From assembly GCA_913020115.1 (NCBI GenBank), contig CAJWBQ010000030.1, positions 1-53,792 of the forward strand: DNA of 53,792 nt, in the 5' to 3' direction. The DNA is from an uncultured Cellvibrionales bacterium (lineage in GTDB: Bacteria; Pseudomonadota; Gammaproteobacteria; Pseudomonadales; Cellvibrionaceae). The notes under the pieces are model-generated. The model made no database searches. It was not told where the DNA came from and worked only from the letters and a program-made list of their open reading frames with translations. Of this stretch, positions 18,117 through 26,476 are shown piece by piece. Each line of letters begins with the position of its first letter. Position 1 is the first letter of the stretch. The position numbers and the translations under genes were made by a program.

Positions 18117-18168
18117 ATATTATTACCCGGGTTTAATTGACAATATATTAAACCATGGGTAATAATAT
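18117..18168 (+). promoter_or_regulatory. Palindromic promoter/operator of the DUF2239-MATE unit
   Basis: ATATTATTACCC (18117-18128) and GGGTAATAATAT (18157-18168) are perfect inverted arms. Inside them GTTTAAT (18131-18137) and ATTAAAC (18147-18153) form a second perfect pair around a 9-base centre. A consensus -35 TTGACA lies at 18137-18142, and 17 bases later the right arm supplies a weak -10 (TAATAA, 18160-18165). A protein on this palindrome would block the promoter. It also excludes a start codon at 18155. Confidence 0.6.
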
Positions 18169-18202
18169 GCCACCTCGACCATCGACGTTGGAATACACCC
18201 AC

Positions 18203-18769
18203 ATGACAAGCCAATATTTGGCGCTTCACCAGCGCAGCATTCTTGCACAAGGCTCGCTAGAGCAGATCGTCATTCAAGTTAAGAACATTGACCAAAATAT
18301 TGAACCCATTGTGGTGGACGCTGAAACTTGCAAGCGAATTAACATCGACTGGCAAGGTGACGCACAAACCGTATTGGATAAGCTGAGCCCAAAAGACGGC
18401 GGCACCAGCAATAAGCGAGGCCGGCCTAAGCTCGGCGTAAAAGCCAAAGAGGTAACTTTATTGCCACGACATTGGGAGTGGCTGGCGACACAGAGAGGCG
18501 GTGCTTCGGCTACCCTTCGACGCTTAGTGGAAGAAGCCCGCAACAACGCCAAGCCTGAAGACATTATTTGTATGCAGCAGCAACAGTTAGATGGATTTAT
18601 GTTGGTTATTTTTGGCGATGAGCCCGGTTTCGAAGAAGCCAGTCGGGCTCTCTACCGCAATAGCAAAGTAAGTTTCGAAACTGCCATTGCCTCCTGGCCC
18701 GACGAACTAAAAACCTTTGTATTAGGAAAATTTAATACCCTATCAGCATTGCACAACGGAGAAGTTTAA
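18203..18769 (+). CDS. DUF2239 family protein, possible DNA-binding regulator
   Basis: This is a 188-residue protein recognised as DUF2239 by its central RGRPKLGVKAKEVTLLPRHW segment and its overall pattern. Function is unknown. RGRPK (residues 72-76) matches an AT-hook core. Residues 83-113 read as a short strand, a helix (PRHWEWLATQ), a GGAS turn and a second helix (TLRRLVEEAR), the order of a ribbon-helix-helix DNA-binding unit. The ATG at 18203 is chosen because the start at 18155 lies inside the promoter palindrome and because residues from MTSQYLALHQ fit the family. The MATE gene begins four bases after its stop, so the two are one transcription unit. A role as autorepressor is inference. 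Confidence 0.8.
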   Translation: MTSQYLALHQRSILAQGSLEQIVIQVKNIDQNIEPIVVDAETCKRINIDWQGDAQTVLDKLSPKDGGTSNKRGRPKLGVKAKEVTLLPRHWEWLATQRGGASATLRRLVEEARNNAKPEDIICMQQQQLDGFMLVIFGDEPGFEEASRALYRNSKVSFETAIASWPDELKTFVLGKFNTLSALHNGEV

Positions 18770-18773
18770 CCGT

Positions 18774-20168
18774 ATGGAAACGTCAGCTACAGACAACTTA
18801 TTTCTCAAGGGCTCCCTGCCCCTAGTGTTTTTAAAAACCGCCGCGCCAATGATTTTTATGATGCTGGTCAATGGTTCATTTTCACTAGTAGACGCCTATT
18901 TTTTAGGTGTTTTTGTTGGCGCTGAAGCCCTGACCGCCGTAACATCTATGTTTCCAGCATTCATGCTGATTATTGCTCTTACAACCTTGGTATCAAATGG
19001 TTTTGCCAGCGTAATGGCCCGACAACTGGGCGCGGGGGAAAACGCAAAGGCACGTGAAACATTTACTCAAGCGATGACATTGGCGCTGCTCGTTTGCGCT
19101 GTGCTCATTGGCATATTTTTAATGGGGGGAAGTCAATTCACGTCATCGGTAAGCAACGGGTCTGAAACCCTTTCACAAATGAGCTATACCTACATTTCCA
19201 TATTGGTTTTGTTTTCGCCCATAGGTTTTATTCTCGCGATTAATAGCGACAGTTTACGCTGCGAAGGTCAGATCCCCTTCATGGCTTTAATGTCCTTAGC
19301 TTCCGTTGTGCTAAACGGTGTATTTAATTACCTATTAATTGCAAAAATGAACTGGGGTGTGGCGGGCTCAGCCTATGGCACTGTTTTGGCGCAATTGGCT
19401 AGTATAAGCGCAGTATTTATTTATCGCCGGGTTAAAACTAACAAATTAAATATTCAAGTGCTTGGTTTCTCTCTCAGCCGAAAAAACTGGCAAGAATTTT
19501 TAGCACTTGGAGCGCCATCAAGCCTAAGCTATGTGGGTTTAGCCTTATCGTCAGCGGCTATTTTGTACAACTTGCAGCTTTGGAATCAGGTCAACTACGA
19601 AGCCACCGTAGGTGCCTACGGAATTATCACGCGCTTAATGGTCTTCATATTTTTACCCTTACTGGGTTTAAGCTTGGCTTTTCAAACTATAACAGGCAAC
19701 AATGTTGGCGCAAACAAGTCAGAACGCGCAAATTCAAGTATAAAAATCGCCTTGAGTGCCTCGTTTATTTATTGCGTCATACTGCAAGTAATGACACTGA
19801 TATTTAGAAATGATTTTGGACGTATCTTTGTCAGCGATGCCAGCATAATATCGGAAGTTGCGCGTATTCTACCTATAACCACCAGCGGCCTCTTCCTGCT
19901 AGGGCCGCTCATGATTATTAGTATGTTTTTCCAGTCGATTGGAGATGCAAAACGCGCAAGTATTTTGGGTTTAACAAAAACCTATTGTTTTGCTTTACCG
20001 CTTACTTTTATTTTACCTTGGTTTTTTTCCGAGTGGGGAATTTGGATTGCCGCTCCCAGCACCGAAGTACTAGGGTTATTGCTAACTCTCTATATTTTGA
20101 ATAAGCGACGCCGAGATCAGGGCAATCCATTTGGCTTATTTTTTAGAAAAGAAGCTATGACTCTGTAG
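18774..20168 (+). CDS. MATE family efflux transporter
   Basis: This is a 464-residue membrane protein with about twelve hydrophobic segments and MATE features: FLKTAAPMIFMMLVNGSF near the start, FLGVFVGAEALTAVT, and a second half that repeats the layout (the QTITGNNVGANK segment). MATE proteins expel drugs or metabolites by Na+ or H+ antiport. It follows the DUF2239 gene by four bases and so shares the palindromic promoter. Its last 14 bases overlap the 3' end of bluB on the other strand. The substrate is unknown. Confidence 0.92.
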   Translation: METSATDNLFLKGSLPLVFLKTAAPMIFMMLVNGSFSLVDAYFLGVFVGAEALTAVTSMFPAFMLIIALTTLVSNGFASVMARQLGAGENAKARETFTQAMTLALLVCAVLIGIFLMGGSQFTSSVSNGSETLSQMSYTYISILVLFSPIGFILAINSDSLRCEGQIPFMALMSLASVVLNGVFNYLLIAKMNWGVAGSAYGTVLAQLASISAVFIYRRVKTNKLNIQVLGFSLSRKNWQEFLALGAPSSLSYVGLALSSAAILYNLQLWNQVNYEATVGAYGIITRLMVFIFLPLLGLSLAFQTITGNNVGANKSERANSSIKIALSASFIYCVILQVMTLIFRNDFGRIFVSDASIISEVARILPITTSGLFLLGPLMIISMFFQSIGDAKRASILGLTKTYCFALPLTFILPWFFSEWGIWIAAPSTEVLGLLLTLYILNKRRRDQGNPFGLFFRKEAMTL

Positions 20169-20847
20169 TTTGCCACTGCTTTTGCGCTTGCGCTTCTTTA
20201 CTCCCGTCCCAGGAGTCAGTCATTACGTAGTTTTTTAATTCCCCTCGCTCGGCCCAGTGCTCCTCAATGAGCATTGGCTCACTGTAAAACGCATCAACAG
20301 GCCCTAGACATAGTACGGCAATGGGTGTTGCATCGCGGGGCATTGAGAACAGCTCTTGTAATGCTTCGGGTTCAAACAGCGACACCCAGCCCAAGCCAAT
20401 GCCCTCGGCGCGCGCCGCCAGCCACATGTTTTGAATGGCGCAAGCGGCCGAGGCCAGATCCATCTCGGGCAGAGTTCTACGGCCAAAGATATGCTGCTCG
20501 CGCTTCGGCATCAAGCTGACCACCAATACTTCTGAACAATCTAAAATGCCCTGAACTTTGAGTTTCAAAAAGGCGTCTTTGGAATCATTCAATGCCTCTG
20601 CCGTTACCTGTGTTTCTTTTTCAACCAGCGCGTGAAGCTGCTGTTTTAGCTCGGAGCTCTGCACACGAATGAAGCGCCAAGGCTGCATTAAACCAACACT
20701 TGGAGCTGCATGCGCGGCCTCAAAAAGCCGCTGTAAAATGGCTTCGTCCAAGGGCTCACCGTTGAAATGCCGCATATCTCGACGTTCAAAGATGGCTTTA
20801 TAGACCGCATGTTTCATTTGCTCATCGAAGGCTTTTTTGTGGATCAT
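20155..20847 (-). CDS. bluB: 5,6-dimethylbenzimidazole synthase BluB
   Basis: This is a 230-residue nitroreductase-fold flavoprotein that cleaves FMNH2 with O2 to make dimethylbenzimidazole, the lower ligand of cobalamin. The BluB signature is clear: RRDMRHFNGEPL near residue 23 and APSVGLMQPWRFI near residue 48, with LASAACAIQNMWLAARAEG and GLGWVSLF further on. It overlaps the MATE gene tail to tail by 14 bases. No other cobalamin gene is present, and the upstream region lacks a convincing cobalamin riboswitch. A cobalamin-dependent dehalogenase is encoded about 9 kb away. Confidence 0.92.
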   Translation of the reverse strand: MIHKKAFDEQMKHAVYKAIFERRDMRHFNGEPLDEAILQRLFEAAHAAPSVGLMQPWRFIRVQSSELKQQLHALVEKETQVTAEALNDSKDAFLKLKVQGILDCSEVLVVSLMPKREQHIFGRRTLPEMDLASAACAIQNMWLAARAEGIGLGWVSLFEPEALQELFSMPRDATPIAVLCLGPVDAFYSEPMLIEEHWAERGELKNYVMTDSWDGSKEAQAQKQWQTTES

Positions 20848-21008
20848 TGATTTTTAGGCTCGGCATTGAATGCTAGACAGTGAAATCTGAAAGTGGCCGT
20901 ATTATAGCGACTCTTTCACTAGATTGACGAATTGCGGACACAATAACTATGCCTATATAATTATGCGGCTAAAAACACCCCCCTTCCTTGATAAGATCAG
21001 GCGAGTTC

Positions 21009-21479
21009 ATGAAGTTACTGTTTATCTGTACCCACAACCGTTGCCGGAGTATTTTGGCTGAAGCCGTGACAAATTATTATGGTAAAGGTCAAGTACTCGC
21101 CAAGTCGGCCGGTAGCCAGCCCGCGGGGAAAGTTCACCCTCTGTCGTTGAAATACCTGCAAAAAATAGGCATTCCCACAGAAGGGCTAAGCAGCCAGTCC
21201 TGGGATGAACATGAAGCTTGGCAAGCAGACGTTGTGATTACCGTGTGTGATTCTGCCGCAAACGAAGCTTGCCCTCTATGGTTTGGGCAGTCACTTAAAG
21301 TCCATTGGGGTCTTGCAGACCCCTCTAAGCTCGAAGGCACAGAGGAAGACATTGAGCGGGCGTTTATAAAGACAATAGAAACACTCACTCGCAGAACTGA
21401 AAGTCTATTGAGGCTAAATATTCAGAACGCAAGTCTTCAAGACTGGCCAGACCTTCTGAGCACAGCAGCAAATGCTTAA
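21009..21479 (+). CDS. arsC: Arsenate reductase, LMW-PTP type
   Basis: This is a 156-residue protein with the low-molecular-weight phosphatase P-loop CTHNRCRS (C7 to R13) and two further cysteines, C80 in VITVCD and C88 in NEACP, at the spacing of thioredoxin-coupled arsenate reductases. The segment WGLADPS supplies the DP motif. It would reduce arsenate to arsenite using the three-cysteine relay. The ATG at 21009 has AGGCGAG upstream; a TTG at 20988 is less likely. No arsR or arsenite pump is adjacent, so it stands alone here. A protein tyrosine phosphatase role is less likely given C80/C88. Confidence 0.85.
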   Translation: MKLLFICTHNRCRSILAEAVTNYYGKGQVLAKSAGSQPAGKVHPLSLKYLQKIGIPTEGLSSQSWDEHEAWQADVVITVCDSAANEACPLWFGQSLKVHWGLADPSKLEGTEEDIERAFIKTIETLTRRTESLLRLNIQNASLQDWPDLLSTAANA

Positions 21480-21558
21480 GAGCGCTTCGCTGTATCTACG
21501 CCACCTTGTCTGGATTTCGGCCAAACAAAGGGGCGTTAGAGGGTGCTGAAATAAAAAT

Positions 21559-22440
21559 TTAAGCCATTAAAAAAGTTAAGGTACCGCCGTCACCGTCAGG
21601 TGCAGTAAAGGTATTCCCCACCACCACCAACTCTACTGTATCTCCAGTCTCCAAGCTGGAAAGCCCCCAATCACCGTTGCCATTCGAAGTAATATCTAAA
21701 ACCGTAAGCATGGATGTCGCCTCATCGTACTCATAAGTGCCGGATTCAGAACCAGTAAATCCCGAAGGTTGATCTGGGTCTGTTGCTCTTGTCGCTTCTC
21801 CAGTCACATCGGAGAGACTTGTTTCCCAATGAATGTAAGTACCATCTTCATAGAAATTAAAAGTGATTTGCTCATCCTGATTGCCACCGTTTTCTAGACG
21901 CCAAACGCCCACAATTCCACCCAAACTGCCGCCCTCGGAAATACCGTACACTTCCAAAGCAGATACCAGCGCCCCATCGCTACCGTCTATACCCTGTAGA
22001 GTACTTGTGAGTACCGACAAATCGACTGCTTGATAGGCATCATCACTCACAAATGAGTTCGTTACTTGAACAGAAAAATCAACTTTGCCGGCAATAATCG
22101 ATAGATCATTTCCCGACGCCCCTTCAACAATGGTCAACAGAGCTTCGGCCGCACTCAATTCACCTGAATCAATTCGGTTGGACCAATAATCCCGCCCATC
22201 GTCGTCGGGGGACCTACCAAACGCTTGATTGTAGACTGAAGTAATAAGGTCCGCCGTTGCAACGCCACTGTATAACGCCTCCGCTTCAGGGGAGTTCGCA
22301 AAGGCGTCAATAATATTATTTAAACTTTCACCAAGATCGAGACGATTGGCCCAATATTCCACACCTCCAGGATCTCCGGGACGATTGTAGTAAGCGACAT
22401 AAGCGCGTTGAACCTGTTCGAGCGAAGCTGTTGTTGCCAT
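21559..22440 (-). CDS. DUF4214 domain protein
   Basis: This is a 293-residue acidic protein without an N-terminal signal peptide. Two DUF4214-type repeats are seen: VQRAYVAYYNRPGDPGGVEYW with WANRLDLGESLNNII (about residues 9-50) and VYNQAFGRSPDDDGRDYWSNRI with the following helix (about 67-105). The C-terminal 120 residues (from about GIVGVWRL) look like a beta-barrel or lipocalin-like domain of a kind seen after DUF4214. Such proteins are often exported by type I secretion without a cleaved signal; no transporter is adjacent. It is divergent from a response regulator, with a strong palindrome between them. Function unknown. Confidence 0.8.
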   Translation of the reverse strand: MATTASLEQVQRAYVAYYNRPGDPGGVEYWANRLDLGESLNNIIDAFANSPEAEALYSGVATADLITSVYNQAFGRSPDDDGRDYWSNRIDSGELSAAEALLTIVEGASGNDLSIIAGKVDFSVQVTNSFVSDDAYQAVDLSVLTSTLQGIDGSDGALVSALEVYGISEGGSLGGIVGVWRLENGGNQDEQITFNFYEDGTYIHWETSLSDVTGEATRATDPDQPSGFTGSESGTYEYDEATSMLTVLDITSNGNGDWGLSSLETGDTVELVVVGNTFTAPDGDGGTLTFLMA

Positions 22441-22503
22441 TAAGTGTTACCTCTCTGTAAGATCGGATAATCAGCAAACTATCGCATGACAAGCCAGTTA
22501 TAA

Positions 22504-22525
22504 AAATACCGCATATGAGGTATTT
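22504..22525. promoter_or_regulatory. Near-perfect 22-bp palindrome between DUF4214 gene and response regulator
   Basis: AAATACC (22504-22510) and GGTATTT (22519-22525) are perfect inverted arms around GCATATGA, whose core CATATG is itself palindromic, so only one base pair of the 22 breaks symmetry. It lies 64 bases upstream of the DUF4214 start and 77 upstream of the response regulator, a good place for control of either. The adjacent LuxR-type regulator is the natural candidate ligand, but this is inference. Confidence 0.55.
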
Positions 22526-22601
22526 CCATTGAGGGCGTACTTAGAGAAGCTAAACAACAATTAGGCACAATGCAGTAATTCGATCTATCGAGAGGTGAAG
22601 G

Positions 22602-23246
22602 GTGAAACAGGAGACTGGTATCAATATTCTGGTGGGCGATGACCACCACGTTATTTTCCAGGGGGTTGTAGCCATGCTAAGCCATGGTGATCACACAGAG
22701 CGACTTGACTACGCTGAGTCAATTGATGCCATCAAGAGTCGTCTGGCTGACACACACTACGACTTGCTTATTCTGGACCTAAATTTAGCCGGCACAAATT
22801 CACTTGAATATGTTCCAAGTTTCATGGCCTTGGCCCCAAACTTAAAAATAATTATATTCTCTTCTTATAACAACAAGAAGCTTCTGGAGAAAGCTCAGTC
22901 CTTAAATGTTCAGGGTTACCTGCTGAAAAGTACAGGCGAGAAACAATTCCGAGCAGCCATTCGCACGGTGATGCAAGGCGAGGTCTACTTCGAGATTGGC
23001 AATGACCAAGGGCTTGAACAAGAAAGCGACTTACAGCGATTCAGTCATGTGCTTGAGTTGTCAGCGAGGGAAAAAGAACTGGCTTCACTGATTATTTCCG
23101 GCAACAACGAACAAGAATTGGCAGAATTGCTATTTATCAGCAAAAATACCGTGAGAACGCACAAAAAAAATATCTTCAGAAAACTCAACGTCAGTGGCAC
23201 CTTTGGGCTGATAAAATACATTCAAGCTAACAGCGAGGTATTCTAA
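22602..23246 (+). CDS. LuxR/NarL-type response regulator
   Basis: This is a 214-residue two-domain regulator. The receiver domain shows the acidic pair D13/D14, the phosphoacceptor D59 in LLILDLNL and the Lys of YLLKSTGE. The C-terminal GerE-type helix-turn-helix is LSAREKELASLIISGNNEQELAELLF followed by ISKNTVRTHKKNIFRKLNVS (given here in two parts). It starts with GTG preceded by GAGAGGTGAAG. Its 3' end overlaps the sensor kinase gene by 20 bases on the opposite strand, so the pair is convergent rather than an operon. Its partner is probably that kinase. Confidence 0.92.
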   Translation: MKQETGINILVGDDHHVIFQGVVAMLSHGDHTERLDYAESIDAIKSRLADTHYDLLILDLNLAGTNSLEYVPSFMALAPNLKIIIFSSYNNKKLLEKAQSLNVQGYLLKSTGEKQFRAAIRTVMQGEVYFEIGNDQGLEQESDLQRFSHVLELSAREKELASLIISGNNEQELAELLFISKNTVRTHKKNIFRKLNVSGTFGLIKYIQANSEVF

Positions 23247-25080
23247 CGGTGTGAGTCTGCAAGCCGTTAAAGTAGAGCGCCTCCAACTCCCCTGACAATA
23301 TCTTTAAGCGCCAGTCTATGCCTTTTAAGCCCAGGCCCACTGGCATTTGATCTGTAATTTCATAACCCTTGCCATTGTCTTGAACCATCAGTTCGTAGCC
23401 TTCCGGGGCAACTGAAAGGACAATTTTTACGACGTCGCCAGACGAGTGTTTCAAAGCATTATTAACCAACTCAAGACATACAAAATACAATTCTCGCTCA
23501 ATAGATTTGGAATCAATTTTGTTGCTATCGTAGTCGAACTCGAACATAAATGAACCGTTGGCCTCCTCCAGAGATAATATGAGCTCCTCTAGGGCGATCA
23601 CAAAGCCATATTCTTCTAAAACCACTGAACTCAAGTTATGACTAAAATTTCGGATGTCGTGGGAGATGACGCTCACCTCTTTTAACAACTCATCCCGAAC
23701 CCCTTGATGGGGGGTATCTAGGCCTGACAGTTTCATTTGTACCGCGGCCAAACGAACACTGGCTCCATCGTGAATCTCAAGAGCCAGACGCCTTCTCTCG
23801 ATTTGCTGCCCCTCCAGAAAATTCTTAGCGCCCTCTAGAATGGCGCGGTCTAAGGACGAAGACAATTTCTTATTATCACGTCGAATATTGTAAAAGTCTA
23901 GGCCAACAACTGAGGCCAAGATTGAGAAGTCAAACAGCAAGGAGGTCAGTAGAACGATCTCTGTCAGAAAAGTATTTTTTGCAAATCCAAGTTCCTCCAG
24001 TGGCAACATCACGGTCGCCAGTAATACGCCGAGATTTGAGACAAGAAACAAAAGATATTTCAGTTGGTAACGAGAAATCACGAAATAGAGAGATAGCGAC
24101 ATCACATAGACCGGCAAGAGCATAATGCAAGACTGAACCGCACCAATATCAACATAGTCTGCCAGGGGGCTTTCTACTGCAACCCAATAAAAGTATAGAT
24201 CAAACAACAACCAGATCAGTGCAAAGCAAACGATAACCGCGCGGTGAACTTGGCTCAAGCGAGAACTACTGGAGCGCTGCATATCGAAGTAGTAATAAGA
24301 AAAAACCAGCAAAGCCATTAAGGCGATACTGGCAAACAAGGACCGAGAAAGGCTATTTAAGAGCGCTATGTCTCCCCAAAGAAACTGCATACCCAAACCG
24401 GTGTTAGACACCACGCACAAAGAAATTCCAATGACATACACTAAAAGAGAGGCGCGGAGTAGATTAAAACTAACAATACAAAATATTGCGAGGCTGGCAA
24501 CAATCACCCAGTAAACACCAAAATACAAACCTATGGCCGTTGTTTCAGCGTTGCTATTCGCCAAGAAATTGTCTTCACTGCGAACAACGATCGGTATTTT
24601 TATCGACTCATTATATTTGTCGGCGCTCAATAAAAACTCTCGCTTTTCGCCCGCCTCAAGCCTTGCCTGAAAGACAAAAAAACGATTGTTAACTGCCCTC
24701 GACGAAAACGGAAGGTGGTCTCCCGTTGGCCCCGAAGCCTCGATCTCCCTCTGCTCCTGAAAGTAATGGAAGAGCTGAATGTTATTTATATGGGCATTGC
24801 GAATTTCGATAAATACTGATTTAGCTTTTTGGCTGTGATTTTCTAGCGCAAACTGAATCCAATAATATTTAGCTTTGGCGGGGTAAATCATGCCCTTAGC
24901 TGGCGGTGCGGAGAATTGACCTCGCTCATGTAGAGCTCGCGCTTCAGCCGCTTGAATTTGCTGATCGGCGGCGTAGATCTGGGCTTCTGCGCTTAGGCTT
25001 TGCTGTTTAAAGGCCTCATCAATACGGAGCGCAGGTTGAGACAGCAACAGAGACGTGCTCAATAGTAATGCAGCGATCAT
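23227..25080 (-). CDS. 7TM-DISM sensor histidine kinase (HisKA_3)
   Basis: This is a 617-residue kinase with a signal-like hydrophobic N-terminus, a periplasmic 7TMR-DISM extracellular domain (about residues 30-180), seven membrane helices (about 185-400), a HisKA_3 dimerisation domain with phosphoacceptor H437 in LEIHDGASV, and a C-terminal HATPase whose VNNALKHSSG (N-box), VQDNGKGYE and GLGLKGID (G-box) segments are intact. The DISM sensory domain in other proteins binds sugars or similar ligands. HisKA_3 kinases pair with NarL-type regulators, which fits the convergent overlapping gene at 22602-23246. The stimulus is unknown. Confidence 0.92.
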   Translation of the reverse strand: MIAALLLSTSLLLSQPALRIDEAFKQQSLSAEAQIYAADQQIQAAEARALHERGQFSAPPAKGMIYPAKAKYYWIQFALENHSQKAKSVFIEIRNAHINNIQLFHYFQEQREIEASGPTGDHLPFSSRAVNNRFFVFQARLEAGEKREFLLSADKYNESIKIPIVVRSEDNFLANSNAETTAIGLYFGVYWVIVASLAIFCIVSFNLLRASLLVYVIGISLCVVSNTGLGMQFLWGDIALLNSLSRSLFASIALMALLVFSYYYFDMQRSSSSRLSQVHRAVIVCFALIWLLFDLYFYWVAVESPLADYVDIGAVQSCIMLLPVYVMSLSLYFVISRYQLKYLLFLVSNLGVLLATVMLPLEELGFAKNTFLTEIVLLTSLLFDFSILASVVGLDFYNIRRDNKKLSSSLDRAILEGAKNFLEGQQIERRRLALEIHDGASVRLAAVQMKLSGLDTPHQGVRDELLKEVSVISHDIRNFSHNLSSVVLEEYGFVIALEELILSLEEANGSFMFEFDYDSNKIDSKSIERELYFVCLELVNNALKHSSGDVVKIVLSVAPEGYELMVQDNGKGYEITDQMPVGLGLKGIDWRLKILSGELEALYFNGLQTHTVRIPRC

Positions 25081-25277
25081 TGGTTGATCATTAAATGGTG
25101 GACCTCAAGCAAAGGACTTGTTGAGATTATAGAGAGAAAAGTAGGTCTTGGCTTGGGTAACTACCCGCATTTTCTGCAATAGTAAGAATTTTACTGGCAA
25201 GCCCGACACCCGTGACGAACAAGGCATTGCCAAGTTCGAAGGGTTGCAGCGGGCTTACTATGCAATAAAATGCTCGC

Positions 25278-25973
25278 TTAAGACTGACGCTTACGTCGGA
25301 AGAAGCCCAAGCCCAAAATACCGGAACCGAACAACAATAGGGCGCCAGGGATAGGCACTTCTGAGAGGTTGATTCTAGCAACGGCGAAATCGCTCTGCCT
25401 TACAACACTTGTGAAGAATTCAAATACAATCGAGGCCCCATCGAAATCCTGACCCAAGGTGTACAGTAGGTAGCCGCCAATATTGCCTTCTGCAACGATA
25501 TCCGTGATAGCCCCGCCGTTAATACGCATTTGCGCGGTTTCGTGGACATCCGCTCCGCCTTCATTCTGGAATAAATCTAGAAATTCAACAGACTCAACCC
25601 GTGTTTTCCCAAATAAGTCAATGGTCACTCTTATACTCTGCTGAGAACTATCAGAGCCATAGCTGATTTCGTCATTATTAACGCCAAGACCGTCACCGTC
25701 ACAGGCTAAGTTATGAAGATTGGTGCCGCCATTGCTATCGCCCGCTTCACATCCACCCCTGTCGCCCACATTAGTCGTGAGAGAACCATTCTGCGCGGAC
25801 AAAACAAAATCGTAGCCACTGACGGTGCCGCCAGCGAAATTAGCGCTGTCGGTGAAATCTAATGACACGGTAGAAGCGAGTGCAACCGTTCCAGACAAAG
25901 CCAAGCTTAGGGCGCACACACCCTGCAGCAGTGGTTTAAATCCCGCGAATACCCGTGTATTGATAGTGAACAT
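25278..25973 (-). CDS. PEP-CTERM/VPxPG-CTERM sorting domain protein
   Basis: This is a 231-residue exported protein. The N-terminus has a signal peptide ending near TVALAS (about residue 34). The C-terminus has the tripartite sorting signal: VPIPGALLLFGSGILG followed by a basic FFRRKRQS tail, the mark of exosortase substrates. The middle is a beta-rich domain with two Cys pairs (GGCEAGD, NLACDGDG), possibly a lectin-like jelly roll. No exosortase or EPS gene is in the window, so sorting depends on genes elsewhere. Function unknown; a surface or matrix protein is likely. Confidence 0.85.
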   Translation of the reverse strand: MFTINTRVFAGFKPLLQGVCALSLALSGTVALASTVSLDFTDSANFAGGTVSGYDFVLSAQNGSLTTNVGDRGGCEAGDSNGGTNLHNLACDGDGLGVNNDEISYGSDSSQQSIRVTIDLFGKTRVESVEFLDLFQNEGGADVHETAQMRINGGAITDIVAEGNIGGYLLYTLGQDFDGASIVFEFFTSVVRQSDFAVARINLSEVPIPGALLLFGSGILGLGFFRRKRQS

Positions 25974-26476
25974 AATCGTATTACCCTAAATTTGAATCTT
26001 ATTGGAGGTCTTCAACAATCCGTAGTGCGACCTTTAGCATTATCACAGATATAAAGCAAAATTCAGGCCAATAAATTATAATCATTAAAAACAACAACTT
26101 AGAATATATTGAGCTTAAGCCTGTAAAATATTTCGACGTCGCCACAGCCCAGTTAAGACAAGTAAACACAAGCCTGTGGAGGCAGTGCCGTTATTATATA
26201 CATGTAATAAAAAGCGACTCAATGAACTCAAATCGATATACGTTCGTCTTGTGACTTGGGCCTCAAAATTCTCCCTGATTGAACGAATTATTTCACAAAT
26301 AACTGCATATTGAGGCTAAGCCTTCTATTTCCACAGGCAAACCGTGAGCTAAACTCGAAGAGAGCAGGCGTCGGTCATGAATGGAGCTCTACTCAATAGC
26401 GCATCTATAGCCATCCCAGCCCCCATCCGCTAGAGTAATTCGAAGGTTGATCTCATTCAGGATGATGGAGAACAAA
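25974..26476. other. Intergenic stretch of about 500 bases without a recognisable gene
   Basis: This AT-rich region separates the divergently transcribed PEP-CTERM gene and the repeat-protein gene. GGAGG lies close to the PEP-CTERM start. I see no convincing ORF, RNA gene, repeat array or terminator. It must hold two promoters, but no strong -35/-10 pair stands out. Confidence 0.4.

Noticed and set aside
18155..18202. N-terminal extension of DUF2239 from the ATG at 18155
   Set aside because: That ATG lies inside the promoter palindrome and would precede any transcript made from it; the family starts near 18203.
20848..21008. Cobalamin riboswitch upstream of bluB
   Set aside because: A GCCACT string is present on the minus strand about 40 bases before the start, but the AGCAGG-type B12 box and conserved pairing elements are not visible and the leader is too short.
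23227..23246. Frameshift or misassembly as cause of the kinase/regulator overlap
   Set aside because: Both proteins end with complete domains, so the 20-base overlap is natural 3' convergence.
25148..25354. 68-residue plus-strand ORF in the same gap
   Set aside because: It runs antisense into the PEP-CTERM gene and has no start signal or family features.
25127..25381. 84-residue minus-strand ORF between the kinase and PEP-CTERM genes
   Set aside because: It overlaps the PEP-CTERM coding end in another frame, lacks a ribosome-binding site and resembles nothing known.
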